A DNA stretch of 36,854 nt, taken from an uncultured Aureispira sp. Lineage in GTDB: Bacteria > Bacteroidota > Bacteroidia > Chitinophagales > Saprospiraceae. The position numbers were made by a program, and so were the translations under genes. The notes under the pieces are model-generated. The model was not told the origin of the DNA and did not search any database. It saw only the letters and a program-made list of their open reading frames with translations. Shown here piece by piece: positions 8,837 through 16,544 of the stretch (the stretch's first letter is position 1; each line of letters begins with the position of its first letter). The stretch spans positions 1 to 36,854 of the forward strand of contig CAJQQM010000027.1 in NCBI GenBank assembly GCA_905480485.1. Direction: 5' to 3'.

Positions 8837-9580
8837 CTATAAATATTCGTACAATATATCCCTTAGAAAGAGTCCTTTGGCAGGTGCAGACAAGGCGTGT
8901 GGGAGTATTTGTCGTTTCTCTAATGCCTCTGTAAGCTCATCGAGCGACAACTTGTTTTTACCAACATTCAAACTCATCCCGACAATCAGACGAATCATGC
9001 CCCTGAGGAATCGATTTGCAGTAACCTGATAGGTGAGTGTTGCTTCTTTCTCATCGAAATGCCAACTAGATGCTCGAAGCTCACAAAGGGTCGTTTTTAC
9101 ATCCGTTTTACTTTTGCAAAAGCTTTTGAAATCTTGGTAGTCTAGCAAGAGTTTGGCTGCAGTTTGCATTTTTTGAATATCAAGACGAGCAGCATAGCTA
9201 CAAAAATAGCTGGTTTCTTGACGGAACGGATTTCTGTTGAAATCAATATGATAACTGTAGCTCCTGGAAATTGCGTCAAAACGAGCATGTGCTGTCGGGT
9301 GTACAGGGTAGAGATTTTGAAAGGTTATATCTGGCCCAATAACATTGTTGAGTCGGTATATAAATTGTTGGTCAAGTAGTGTAGCGCTATCAAAATGTGC
9401 AAAGTATTGTAAGGCATGTACTCCTGAATCGGTGCGGCCACAGCCCATAATTGGTGTTGCGCATCTAAGCAGTTTGAAAAGAGCTTTCTCTACGGTTTGT
9501 TGCACTGTAGAGCCATTTTTTTGGGCTTGATAACCCCAAAATCGTGTCCCATTATACGCAAATTCTAAAAAATACCTCAT
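8837..9580 (-). CDS. truA: tRNA pseudouridine(38-40) synthase
   Basis: A 247-residue enzyme that converts uridines 38-40 of the tRNA anticodon arm to pseudouridine. The start MRYFLEFAYNGTRFWGYQAQ and the catalytic motif GCGRTDSGVHA, with D51 as nucleophile, are diagnostic. DYQDFKSFCK and RFLRGMIRLIVG are further TruA motifs. Length is typical. It begins 6 bases after the stop of the YARHG lipoprotein gene, so the two are co-transcribed. Confidence 0.96.
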   Translation of the reverse strand: MRYFLEFAYNGTRFWGYQAQKNGSTVQQTVEKALFKLLRCATPIMGCGRTDSGVHALQYFAHFDSATLLDQQFIYRLNNVIGPDITFQNLYPVHPTAHARFDAISRSYSYHIDFNRNPFRQETSYFCSYAARLDIQKMQTAAKLLLDYQDFKSFCKSKTDVKTTLCELRASSWHFDEKEATLTYQVTANRFLRGMIRLIVGMSLNVGKNKLSLDELTEALEKRQILPHALSAPAKGLFLRDILYEYL

Positions 9581-9586
9581 AGTTTG

Positions 9587-10402
9587 TTATCGGCCAAAAA
9601 CATCATAATATTCTTCATAATAGGTTTCGAAGTCGTAAATAAGGGCAATGTTATCTACTTCTATATCACTTAATTGATCGCGAACATCAATCGAAATAGG
9701 CTTGTACCAATCTAGTAATTCAAAATGGTTTCTAATTTCTTTGTTTTTGAAAGCATAACCATAGCGAGCATAAATCTCATTGCGCATGATTTTGAGTGCA
9801 TGTGCATCCAAATTGATCACATCGGATTCTTCGAGTCGTCGGGTGCTAGCTTGTGGATAGCTGCCTTCGGTCGCCTTGTATTCAATGTTTATTTTCTTTA
9901 GGATAAAAGATTTTGGGATATTGTTTTTATTCGAATATGGACTCCAGGTACCAGAAAGCGTATTCTCATTCAAGTCAATTGTAAACTCAAAACTACCGTC
10001 GTTAGCTTTGTTCCCAGATTCATTCATGGTATAACTGAACTTATGCGCCGCAATAGCCTGTTCGGTACCCTCAATCCGACGGTATTTCCCAGCGCAAATA
10101 GAATGCCCTACAGCAGTTCCGTTAGATATTTCCGAGAGGACGATTGAAATTTTATCATGCCCGAATTGACCAACCCAATAGCCAATCATTCTTTTTTCTT
10201 CTTCTTCTATTTTTTGATGGGCTTCTTCGATGGCTACTTGAGCATCTGATTTAGCGGGCCCAATATTTCTAGCATCTTCTACAAAATTCTTTTTAGCAGC
10301 TTTGTCATTATTGTCGGTGCTTACCTTGGGTTCGTGGGTGCAATTTATTAATAGGAATGCAAAGCAAACAAAAAAAAAGAAAAGATTGCCGAATAACTTC
10401 AT
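9587..10402 (-). CDS. Lipoprotein with C-terminal YARHG domain
   Basis: A 271-residue envelope lipoprotein. The N-terminus has a basic-hydrophobic signal (MKLFGNLFFFFVCFAFLLIN) ending at a cysteine at residue 21, which suggests lipid anchoring. Residues about 85-185 form a beta-rich domain (GYWVGQFGHDKISIVL and later SFEFTIDLNENTLSGTW), typical of small barrel-like lipid-binding or inhibitor folds. Residues about 200-265 contain a YARHG domain: LKIMRNEIYARYGYAF followed by the aromatic DWYKP. YARHG domains are extracellular modules of unknown function. It is the first gene before truA, 6 bases apart, and its start is 38 bases from the divergent DUF2306 gene. Confidence 0.85.
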   Translation of the reverse strand: MKLFGNLFFFFVCFAFLLINCTHEPKVSTDNNDKAAKKNFVEDARNIGPAKSDAQVAIEEAHQKIEEEEKRMIGYWVGQFGHDKISIVLSEISNGTAVGHSICAGKYRRIEGTEQAIAAHKFSYTMNESGNKANDGSFEFTIDLNENTLSGTWSPYSNKNNIPKSFILKKINIEYKATEGSYPQASTRRLEESDVINLDAHALKIMRNEIYARYGYAFKNKEIRNHFELLDWYKPISIDVRDQLSDIEVDNIALIYDFETYYEEYYDVFGR

Positions 10403-10440
10403 AGAAGATAACAGTTGGTTAGAATGAATAATTTTTTACA

Positions 10441-11121
10441 TTGAGCATGTCACTAATTAAATGTAGGAAAAAAATGAAAGATGCCCAAGTTTACCTAAAA
10501 ATTATACTACTTTCATTCTTGTTCTATTTTTTTGGGCTAATGCTTGAAATTACCTTGCCCTACCTTGCCCTAAAAGATGATGTTGCATTTTTGAAAATCA
10601 AAAAAACAGCCCTGAGTTATAGTTGGTGGCAGCTTGCTTTTTACCTGCATGTGTTCAGTAGCATCCTTACTCTATTGGCAGGATTTACCCAGTTTTCTCC
10701 ATTCTTTATCGCACAGTTTCAATCAAAGGTGCACCGATATATGGGCCGCGGCTACATTTTGGTTGTTTTGCTAGTGGCAGCCCCCTCTGGATTTGTATTA
10801 GGTCTGATGGCCAATGGAGGGGTTTATGCAAAACTTGCCTTTGTATTACTCAGCTTGTTATGGTGGAGTACTACTGCAGCAGCCTATCATTATGCCCGCA
10901 AGAAAGTTTGGAATCTGCATGCAGCGTTTATGCTTAGGAGTTTTGCCTTAACGCTGTCAGCAATTACCTTAAGGGCCTGGAAACTGTTGTTGGTATCTAT
11001 TCTAGCACCGGCACCGATGGATTTGTATTGTGCAGTAGCTTGGTTGGCTTGGGTCCCTAATCTATTGATAGTAGAATTGTATATTCAATACAAAAGAGGA
11101 AAAGATTTAAGCGACGATTAA
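10441..11121 (+). CDS. DUF2306-family membrane protein
   Basis: A 226-residue polytopic membrane protein with about six hydrophobic segments. The pattern LHVFSSILTLLAGFTQF, then HRYMGRGYI, then LLWWSTTAAAYHYARKK, then LHAAFMLRSFALTLSAITLRAW matches DUF2306, with the usual histidines and arginines at membrane edges. The family is uncharacterised; conserved histidines have led to suggestions of haem or electron-transport roles, which I cannot test here. Its last four bases overlap the end of the convergent hybrid kinase gene. A second ATG (MKDAQV) twelve codons in could also be the start. Confidence 0.82.
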   Translation: MSMSLIKCRKKMKDAQVYLKIILLSFLFYFFGLMLEITLPYLALKDDVAFLKIKKTALSYSWWQLAFYLHVFSSILTLLAGFTQFSPFFIAQFQSKVHRYMGRGYILVVLLVAAPSGFVLGLMANGGVYAKLAFVLLSLLWWSTTAAAYHYARKKVWNLHAAFMLRSFALTLSAITLRAWKLLLVSILAPAPMDLYCAVAWLAWVPNLLIVELYIQYKRGKDLSDD

Positions 11122-13226
11122 TTAGAGTTTGCTTTTAAAATATTTACTTCTTTCTCGAGTAAACTAAGCACTAGTTCAATTTTTTTGATGAGCTTGATTA
11201 CTTGACCCCTCAGTTTTAGGCTGTCAAAATTGTCTTGAATTTTCGATTCGAGGACTTTGATTTGACGCATTACATCAGGTATAGAAATTACACCAATCGA
11301 TGATTTAATTTTGTGAAGCATCAATCCTATGTTTACATGATTATTGGTATCGAAGCTTCTAAGTAAATCCTCTAAATGGCCTGGTGTTTCCTTCAAAAAA
11401 ACTTGTATGAGGTTAATTAATAAATTGGGGTTGTTGTTAGCAATAATTTTTAAATTACTCAAATCATACAAACCTTTTGAGGTAGATAGCTTTGAAGGAT
11501 CCGTAAGCGTTTTTTGAGGGATGGTCTTTAATGGCCTTGGTATTACTTTGTCTGGTATTAATGCAGCAATTTTATTAATCAAATCAGTTTCTTCATAAGG
11601 CTTTGTAATGTAGTCATTCATTCCTACATCAAAACATTTATTACTGTCTCCTCGGATAGCATTTGCCGTTAGGGCAATAATTGGTATGTTAGATTGTAAG
11701 GTCTTTCGTATGTGTGAACAGGCCGTTAAACCATCCATAATAGGCATCTGTACATCCATCAATATTAGATCATAGCTGCTTTCTTTTACCTTGTCGACGG
11801 CAATTTTGCCGTTTTCAGCTAATCCAACGCATGCATGATATTTTTCAAGGATTGTTTTGGCTAGAAAGCGATTGATATCATTATCCTCAACTAGCAAAAT
11901 GTTAGCCTGACTCAAACTTTGAATATTAAATTCTTGTTGCTGATGAATTTGAGGTGTCTTAAGTTCTTTGGGTACGTCGAAATCAATCTCAAAAAAGAAA
12001 GAGGAACCTTTATTTTTGATGCTTTCTACCCATATTTTACCACCATAAAGCTCGACAATTTCTTTAGCAATTGAAAGACCAAGTCCCGAACCTCCAAACT
12101 CTCTTGTGGTACTGTCGTCCTCTTGTTGGAAGCTTTTAAAGATTTGATCTTGCTTTTCTTTTTTTATGCCTATTCCCGAATCGCTCACTTTAAATTGAAG
12201 ACGATAGCGTTTGTTTACAATCGCTGACAATCGACAACTCATATGTATACTCCCCTTGGGAGTAAATTTAATTGCATTACTTACTAAATTCATGGTCACT
12301 TGACCAAGTCGTAAGGGATCTCCCATAATAAAGGTGGGAACCTTTTCCCCTATTTCAAAGCTCAATTTCAAATTCTTTTCCCTAGCGTTAAACTTAAGAG
12401 AATGGTAAGCTTTTTTTAAAATATCCACCGGATTGATCGGGATATTTTCTAGGGTATAGTTTTCGGATTCTAATCGAGAAAAATCTAGAATATCGTCGAG
12501 TAGCTTTAATAAGTTTTTGGAGGCAATTGTTAATGTTTTGCTGTAGGCAGCTTGATGATCCGATAGATTGGTATCAGCAAGTAGATTCGTCATCCCTAGA
12601 ATTGCATTCATCGGCGTGCGGATTTCATGACTCATTTTAGCCAAAAAATCCTGTTTGATTTTTTTTGCACGATTGGTCTCGTCAAGTGCCTTAATTAGAT
12701 TTCGATTGTTTTCCTCTTGTTTGTTCTTGAGGCTTATATTGTTGTACACTACACCAGCCAAGTTGCAAACAAACGAAAGCAATGAAATATGTTCTTTAGA
12801 AAAACTATCTACTTTGGTACTAGCCAACCCAAAGGCACCCACAGGCGTATCCAAACTCATAATAGGTAACCATACCCTTGAACGAATAACAAAACTACGT
12901 TCTGAATCCTTGGATTGTCCAGTTTTTTCTTTTTTCGTATCCGAAATAAGAAGTACTTCCTTGTTTTGATACACCCAGCCAGGGTGCCGTTGCATAGCCG
13001 TTTGTTCGGCAATGCGCTGTTCTTCTTTGTTCAGGCCCTTGGCGTAATGAAGTTTTAGCTTACCCGCCGACGCATCAAATAAATATAAGCCATTGTACTT
13101 AACATCTATAATCGTATCAACAATTTGATTTACGGAAAGGGCAAGAGTTTGCAAGTCTTCTATAGAAGATAGCGTAGAGGCAATAACACCCAATTTAGAA
13201 ACTAATTCTATATTAGTATTATTCAT
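11118..13226 (-). CDS. Soluble hybrid histidine kinase (GAF-HisKA-HATPase-REC-HPt)
   Basis: A 702-residue cytoplasmic hybrid sensor kinase carrying a full phosphorelay. A GAF domain spans about residues 20-165 (VIRSRVWLPIMSLDTPVGAFGLAS). The HisKA H-box FLAKMSHEIRTPMNAILGM has the phospho-accepting H200. The ATPase domain has its N-box near 311-320 (TMNLVSNAIKF), DSGIGI at 349-354 and GGSGLGLSI near 378-386. A receiver domain (about 441-555) has acidic residues in VEDND and phospho-acceptor D491 in LMDVQMPIMDG. A C-terminal HPt domain has LMLHKIKSS with H638. There is no membrane helix, so the signal is probably internal and sensed by GAF. No separate output regulator lies next to it. It follows the HbpS-like gene by 67 bases and may be co-transcribed with it. 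Confidence 0.95.
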   Translation of the reverse strand: MNNTNIELVSKLGVIASTLSSIEDLQTLALSVNQIVDTIIDVKYNGLYLFDASAGKLKLHYAKGLNKEEQRIAEQTAMQRHPGWVYQNKEVLLISDTKKEKTGQSKDSERSFVIRSRVWLPIMSLDTPVGAFGLASTKVDSFSKEHISLLSFVCNLAGVVYNNISLKNKQEENNRNLIKALDETNRAKKIKQDFLAKMSHEIRTPMNAILGMTNLLADTNLSDHQAAYSKTLTIASKNLLKLLDDILDFSRLESENYTLENIPINPVDILKKAYHSLKFNAREKNLKLSFEIGEKVPTFIMGDPLRLGQVTMNLVSNAIKFTPKGSIHMSCRLSAIVNKRYRLQFKVSDSGIGIKKEKQDQIFKSFQQEDDSTTREFGGSGLGLSIAKEIVELYGGKIWVESIKNKGSSFFFEIDFDVPKELKTPQIHQQQEFNIQSLSQANILLVEDNDINRFLAKTILEKYHACVGLAENGKIAVDKVKESSYDLILMDVQMPIMDGLTACSHIRKTLQSNIPIIALTANAIRGDSNKCFDVGMNDYITKPYEETDLINKIAALIPDKVIPRPLKTIPQKTLTDPSKLSTSKGLYDLSNLKIIANNNPNLLINLIQVFLKETPGHLEDLLRSFDTNNHVNIGLMLHKIKSSIGVISIPDVMRQIKVLESKIQDNFDSLKLRGQVIKLIKKIELVLSLLEKEVNILKANSN

Positions 13227-13293
13227 TTAAAACTGTTTGTAGACCGTGGTTTGTAGTTGCTAATTATGGTTTGGCACTGTTTATCGAATTGTT

Positions 13294-13713
13294 TTAGAGT
13301 GCAGCGAGTGCAGCTTGTGCTACGGCTTCGTCTTGCGAGTAATGTGCGCCAGAAACCCCAACTGCACCTGCAAGTTGGTTGTCAACCATAATTGGAAAAC
13401 CGCCACCAAGCAACATGAAATCATGAATGTTCTGAACACCGTTGTTAAGAATTGGGTCATCTTTAATAAAGTCTTGCCAAGGACCTCCGGTAGGCATACC
13501 AAAACCTACGGCTGTGATTGCTTTTTTTCTTGATATATCGCTTGCAATTAAGGGTGCGTTGTCCATGCAGATATAATACTTGGTATTGCCGGCATTATCG
13601 ACAACGGTCAAGGCAATTTTTATTCCAAGTTCATGCGCTTTTTTGACGGCTGCTGCACCCATAAGTAGGCAAGCATCTAGTGTAACAGATGAAGTAGAAA
13701 ATGTGTGAGGCAT
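13294..13713 (-). CDS. HbpS/GlcG-like haem-degrading-family protein
   Basis: A 139-residue protein of the HbpS/GlcG family (formerly DUF336). Diagnostic segments are IALTVVDNAGNTKYYICMDNAP, SRKKAITAVGFGMPT and the glycine-rich LLGGGFPIMVDNQLAGAVGVSG. Members bind small ligands; Streptomyces HbpS binds haem and signals to a two-component kinase, while GlcG sits in glycolate operons. There is no signal peptide, so it is cytoplasmic. It lies 67 bases upstream of the hybrid kinase gene in the same direction, an arrangement that echoes the HbpS sensor-accessory link, though that functional analogy is only inference. Confidence 0.88.
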   Translation of the reverse strand: MPHTFSTSSVTLDACLLMGAAAVKKAHELGIKIALTVVDNAGNTKYYICMDNAPLIASDISRKKAITAVGFGMPTGGPWQDFIKDDPILNNGVQNIHDFMLLGGGFPIMVDNQLAGAVGVSGAHYSQDEAVAQAALAAL

Positions 13714-13826
13714 AAGGGGTAATTTTGAAGGTGGATAAATGTTTTAAATCGTAGATTAAGTTAGTAAAAACTATACACTCTTCCAAATTGTTGGGCAAAA
13801 CATAATAAACCAATCAAGCACTCGGG

Positions 13827-14582
13827 CTATTTTCTACCGATATGACAGATGAAATCCCAAGTCATGAGTTTTTTCCTGCTAGTATCTCCCCATGCTTTTT
13901 TCAATTGGTCTTCAAAAAGATAAATGGGTGATTTTTGGTTGGTGCGAATGTATTTTTGAGTAGATGACCAGGTGGAAATATAATTGAGTAGGTCTTCAAA
14001 ACTGTAATTAATTTGTGTTTTTAAAGCAGGTGTTGCGATCCTTTCGTAAGGGAATTCTAAACTTTTGTATCCCTCAAAAGCCATAAGGATATGATCGGAG
14101 TAATAGGGCATTAAATATTGGTCTATGATTTCTCCAAGTACTTGGTCAATATCAGGATGTATGTTTTTGCCTGTATATCCCCATATTGCCAAAACACCAC
14201 CCGGTTTGAGGACCCGATGGGCTTCTTTGTAAAAAGCCGAACGGTCAAGCCAATGAATAGCCGTAGCAACTGTTATTAAATCGACAGAATTGCTAAGAAG
14301 CTTGGGATTGGTTTCGTTAGCTACGTAATAATCAATATTTTCTTTTGAAAGAGCAAATTCTAATTGTGATGCATTAGCATCCGTAGCTTGAACGTTTTTG
14401 TAAGATTTAGCAAGTTCTATCGCCGCCTGTCCATTACCTGTGGCACAATCCCAAACTAAGTCATGTTCATAGGTCAAGCTCGTTAAGTGGTCAAAAATCT
14501 CAGAACCATAATGAGGCCGTGTCTTTAGATAAATATGAGGGTTGACCGAATATTCATTATGCTTCTTAGTTGTGTCTTTCAT
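13827..14582 (-). CDS. Class I SAM-dependent methyltransferase
   Basis: A 251-residue methyltransferase with a Rossmann-type SAM fold: motif I VWDCATGNGQAAIELA near residues 43-58, an acidic residue in VQATDANASQ ending strand 2, VDLITVATAIHWLD near 100-113, and VLKPGGVLAIWGY near 124-136. The IHWLD and LKPGG motifs place it with the trans-aconitate/UbiE-like small-molecule methyltransferases (methyltransferase type 11). The acceptor substrate cannot be told. It stands between the M3 peptidase and HbpS-like genes with gaps of 126 and 113 bases, so it may have its own promoter. Confidence 0.88.
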   Translation of the reverse strand: MKDTTKKHNEYSVNPHIYLKTRPHYGSEIFDHLTSLTYEHDLVWDCATGNGQAAIELAKSYKNVQATDANASQLEFALSKENIDYYVANETNPKLLSNSVDLITVATAIHWLDRSAFYKEAHRVLKPGGVLAIWGYTGKNIHPDIDQVLGEIIDQYLMPYYSDHILMAFEGYKSLEFPYERIATPALKTQINYSFEDLLNYISTWSSTQKYIRTNQKSPIYLFEDQLKKAWGDTSRKKLMTWDFICHIGRK

Positions 14583-14708
14583 CCAAATAGTATTTGTGAG
14601 GCAGACTACGGCGGCTTCGTAAGATTTATGGGAAAAAGCTCTGGTAGTTTTATGAAAACAATAAAACAGTTAAAAAGTTTTAATTAATGGTTGTTATTGA
14701 TAATTAGT

Positions 14709-16406
14709 CTAAAATTCGGAGTCATCTAAGCCATCCAAGTAGTTTTCAATTTCGGTAATTACCTCAGCAATACAACCTGTTTCGAAAGGTGACCTTAATT
14801 GTGCTAACTGTACTAGGTCTAAGAATGATTTAGAACCACCCGCTTTGCAAAGGGTGATATAATCTTTCCAGGCTTCTGAAGGGGCTTCTTTGTTCCTTTT
14901 CCAAAACTGAAAAGCACAAACTTGTGCCAATACGTAGTCAATATAGTAGAACGGCATTCCAAATAAATGGGATTGTCTTTGCCAAAAACGACCTTCTTTC
15001 AGATGTTGATTGTCTTCGTAATTGCGAAGCGGAAGGTATTTTTGCTCAACGTCCAACCAGGCCTGATTGCGTTCGGCAGGCGTCATGTCAGGGTTTTCGT
15101 ATACGATATGCTGAAACTCATCGATAGCAACACCATAGGGCAAGAATAAAATAGCATCTGAAAGGTGTGCAAATTTGAATTTATCTGTATCTTCTTTAAA
15201 GAACAGATTCATCCAAGGCCAAGTAAAAAACTCCATACTCATTGAGTGTATTTCACAGGCTTCATAGGTTGGCCAGATATAATCATACATGGCTATATTT
15301 CGACTGGTAGAATAACATTGAAAAGCATGCCCTGCTTCGTGCGTTAAGACAGTAATATCATGCGCCGTACCATTAAAATTAGAAAATATAAAAGGAGCCT
15401 TGAACTTATTCAAAAAAGTACAATATCCACCTGTTTGTTTGCCGTCCTTAGCTACTAAATCCATCAAGTTCTTTTGAGTCATAAACTGAAAAAAATCGTC
15501 TGTTTCAGGAGATAGCTTGGCATACATGGTACTTGCCTGTTCCTGAAGCCAAGTTGGTGACCCTTTCGGTGTTGGATTGCCGGAGGGGAATTTGAACCCC
15601 TCATCATAATAATTTAGTTTTTCAAGACCAATTCTCTTGGCTTGTTTTTTTAGTAGTTTTACTGCAATAGGTACAATATAGTCCTGTACTTGTTTTCTGA
15701 AATTGGCGACCATCTCTGCGTTATAATCAGAACGTAGCATATTGGCATAGCCTAGTTCAATATAGTTTTTATACCCTAAGGTTAGCGCCATCTTATGACG
15801 TTTTTGAACCATTTTGTGAAAAATTGATTCAATCTCTGTCGCTTTTTTGGTGTAAAAAGACCACTTGGCCTCAGAGGCCCCTTTTCTTACCTGACGATCT
15901 TCTGATAATTCTAATGGGCTGATAGAGGATAAATTATAAGTGTTTTCTCGGTATTCGATCTTGGCTTGTGCTTTAATTTTTTTGTACTGACTGTCGAGTT
16001 TGTTTACTTCTTTCAAATCGTCGATAATAGCTGGTTCAAACGATTTTAAGCGCAAATCAGCAATTATAAAAAGTTGACTGCCATATTTGTTTTCTAAAGC
16101 AGTTCTAAATTTAGAATCTAAAAGCGCTCGATAGTATCGATTGATGTATTCGTTTAATTCGGGATAGTTATTATCAAAAAAGTTGTTTTCTGTTTCGTAA
16201 AAGCGGTCTTGTGTGTCGATAGAGTGTCGAACACTAGCTAATGAATACATCGAGTCTACCTCACTTCTCAAGGCGTCAATGGATTCGATTGCGGCTATTT
16301 GATGCTCTATTAGCGTAGCTTCAGTGAATACTTGGAGTTGCTTTTGAAACTGATTTTTAAAAGATTCTAGATCGGGACGTTCGTATTTGTATTCCGTAAA
16401 TTTCAT
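14709..16406 (-). CDS. M3-family oligoendopeptidase
   Basis: A 565-residue cytoplasmic zinc peptidase of family M3, close to oligoendopeptidase F, which cuts short peptides. I prefer the ATG at 16406 (MKFTEYKYERPD), the usual start of these proteins, over an ATG three codons earlier. The zinc-binding site is VLTHEAGHAFQ (HEAGH at 356-360 from this start), with the third ligand glutamate in YEACEIHSMSMEFF about 25 residues later. SNFNGTAHDI before it and FQHIVYENPDMTPAERN after it are family features. No signal peptide. Upstream lies the dsbD terminator, so it needs its own promoter in the 16407-16468 gap; I see no strong match there. Confidence 0.93.
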   Translation of the reverse strand: MKFTEYKYERPDLESFKNQFQKQLQVFTEATLIEHQIAAIESIDALRSEVDSMYSLASVRHSIDTQDRFYETENNFFDNNYPELNEYINRYYRALLDSKFRTALENKYGSQLFIIADLRLKSFEPAIIDDLKEVNKLDSQYKKIKAQAKIEYRENTYNLSSISPLELSEDRQVRKGASEAKWSFYTKKATEIESIFHKMVQKRHKMALTLGYKNYIELGYANMLRSDYNAEMVANFRKQVQDYIVPIAVKLLKKQAKRIGLEKLNYYDEGFKFPSGNPTPKGSPTWLQEQASTMYAKLSPETDDFFQFMTQKNLMDLVAKDGKQTGGYCTFLNKFKAPFIFSNFNGTAHDITVLTHEAGHAFQCYSTSRNIAMYDYIWPTYEACEIHSMSMEFFTWPWMNLFFKEDTDKFKFAHLSDAILFLPYGVAIDEFQHIVYENPDMTPAERNQAWLDVEQKYLPLRNYEDNQHLKEGRFWQRQSHLFGMPFYYIDYVLAQVCAFQFWKRNKEAPSEAWKDYITLCKAGGSKSFLDLVQLAQLRSPFETGCIAEVITEIENYLDGLDDSEF

Positions 16407-16468
16407 GGCGAGCATGGTTTGTATTGTGTATAATTAATAGGGTAATCGAATTGGCTGCTTTTGCGAAC

Positions 16469-16502
16469 AAAAAAATGGAACGTCTTTATGTAGACGTTCC
16501 AT
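16469..16502 (-). terminator. Intrinsic terminator of dsbD
   Basis: A perfect 11-base inverted repeat (16475-16485 with 16492-16502, arm ATGGAACGTCT) with a 6-base loop. On the minus strand it is followed at once by a run of seven T. It lies 43 bases after the dsbD stop codon. Confidence 0.85.
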
Positions 16503-16544
16503 AAATATAAATTTTTAGGATGATAATCTAAATTCTTGGATGAA

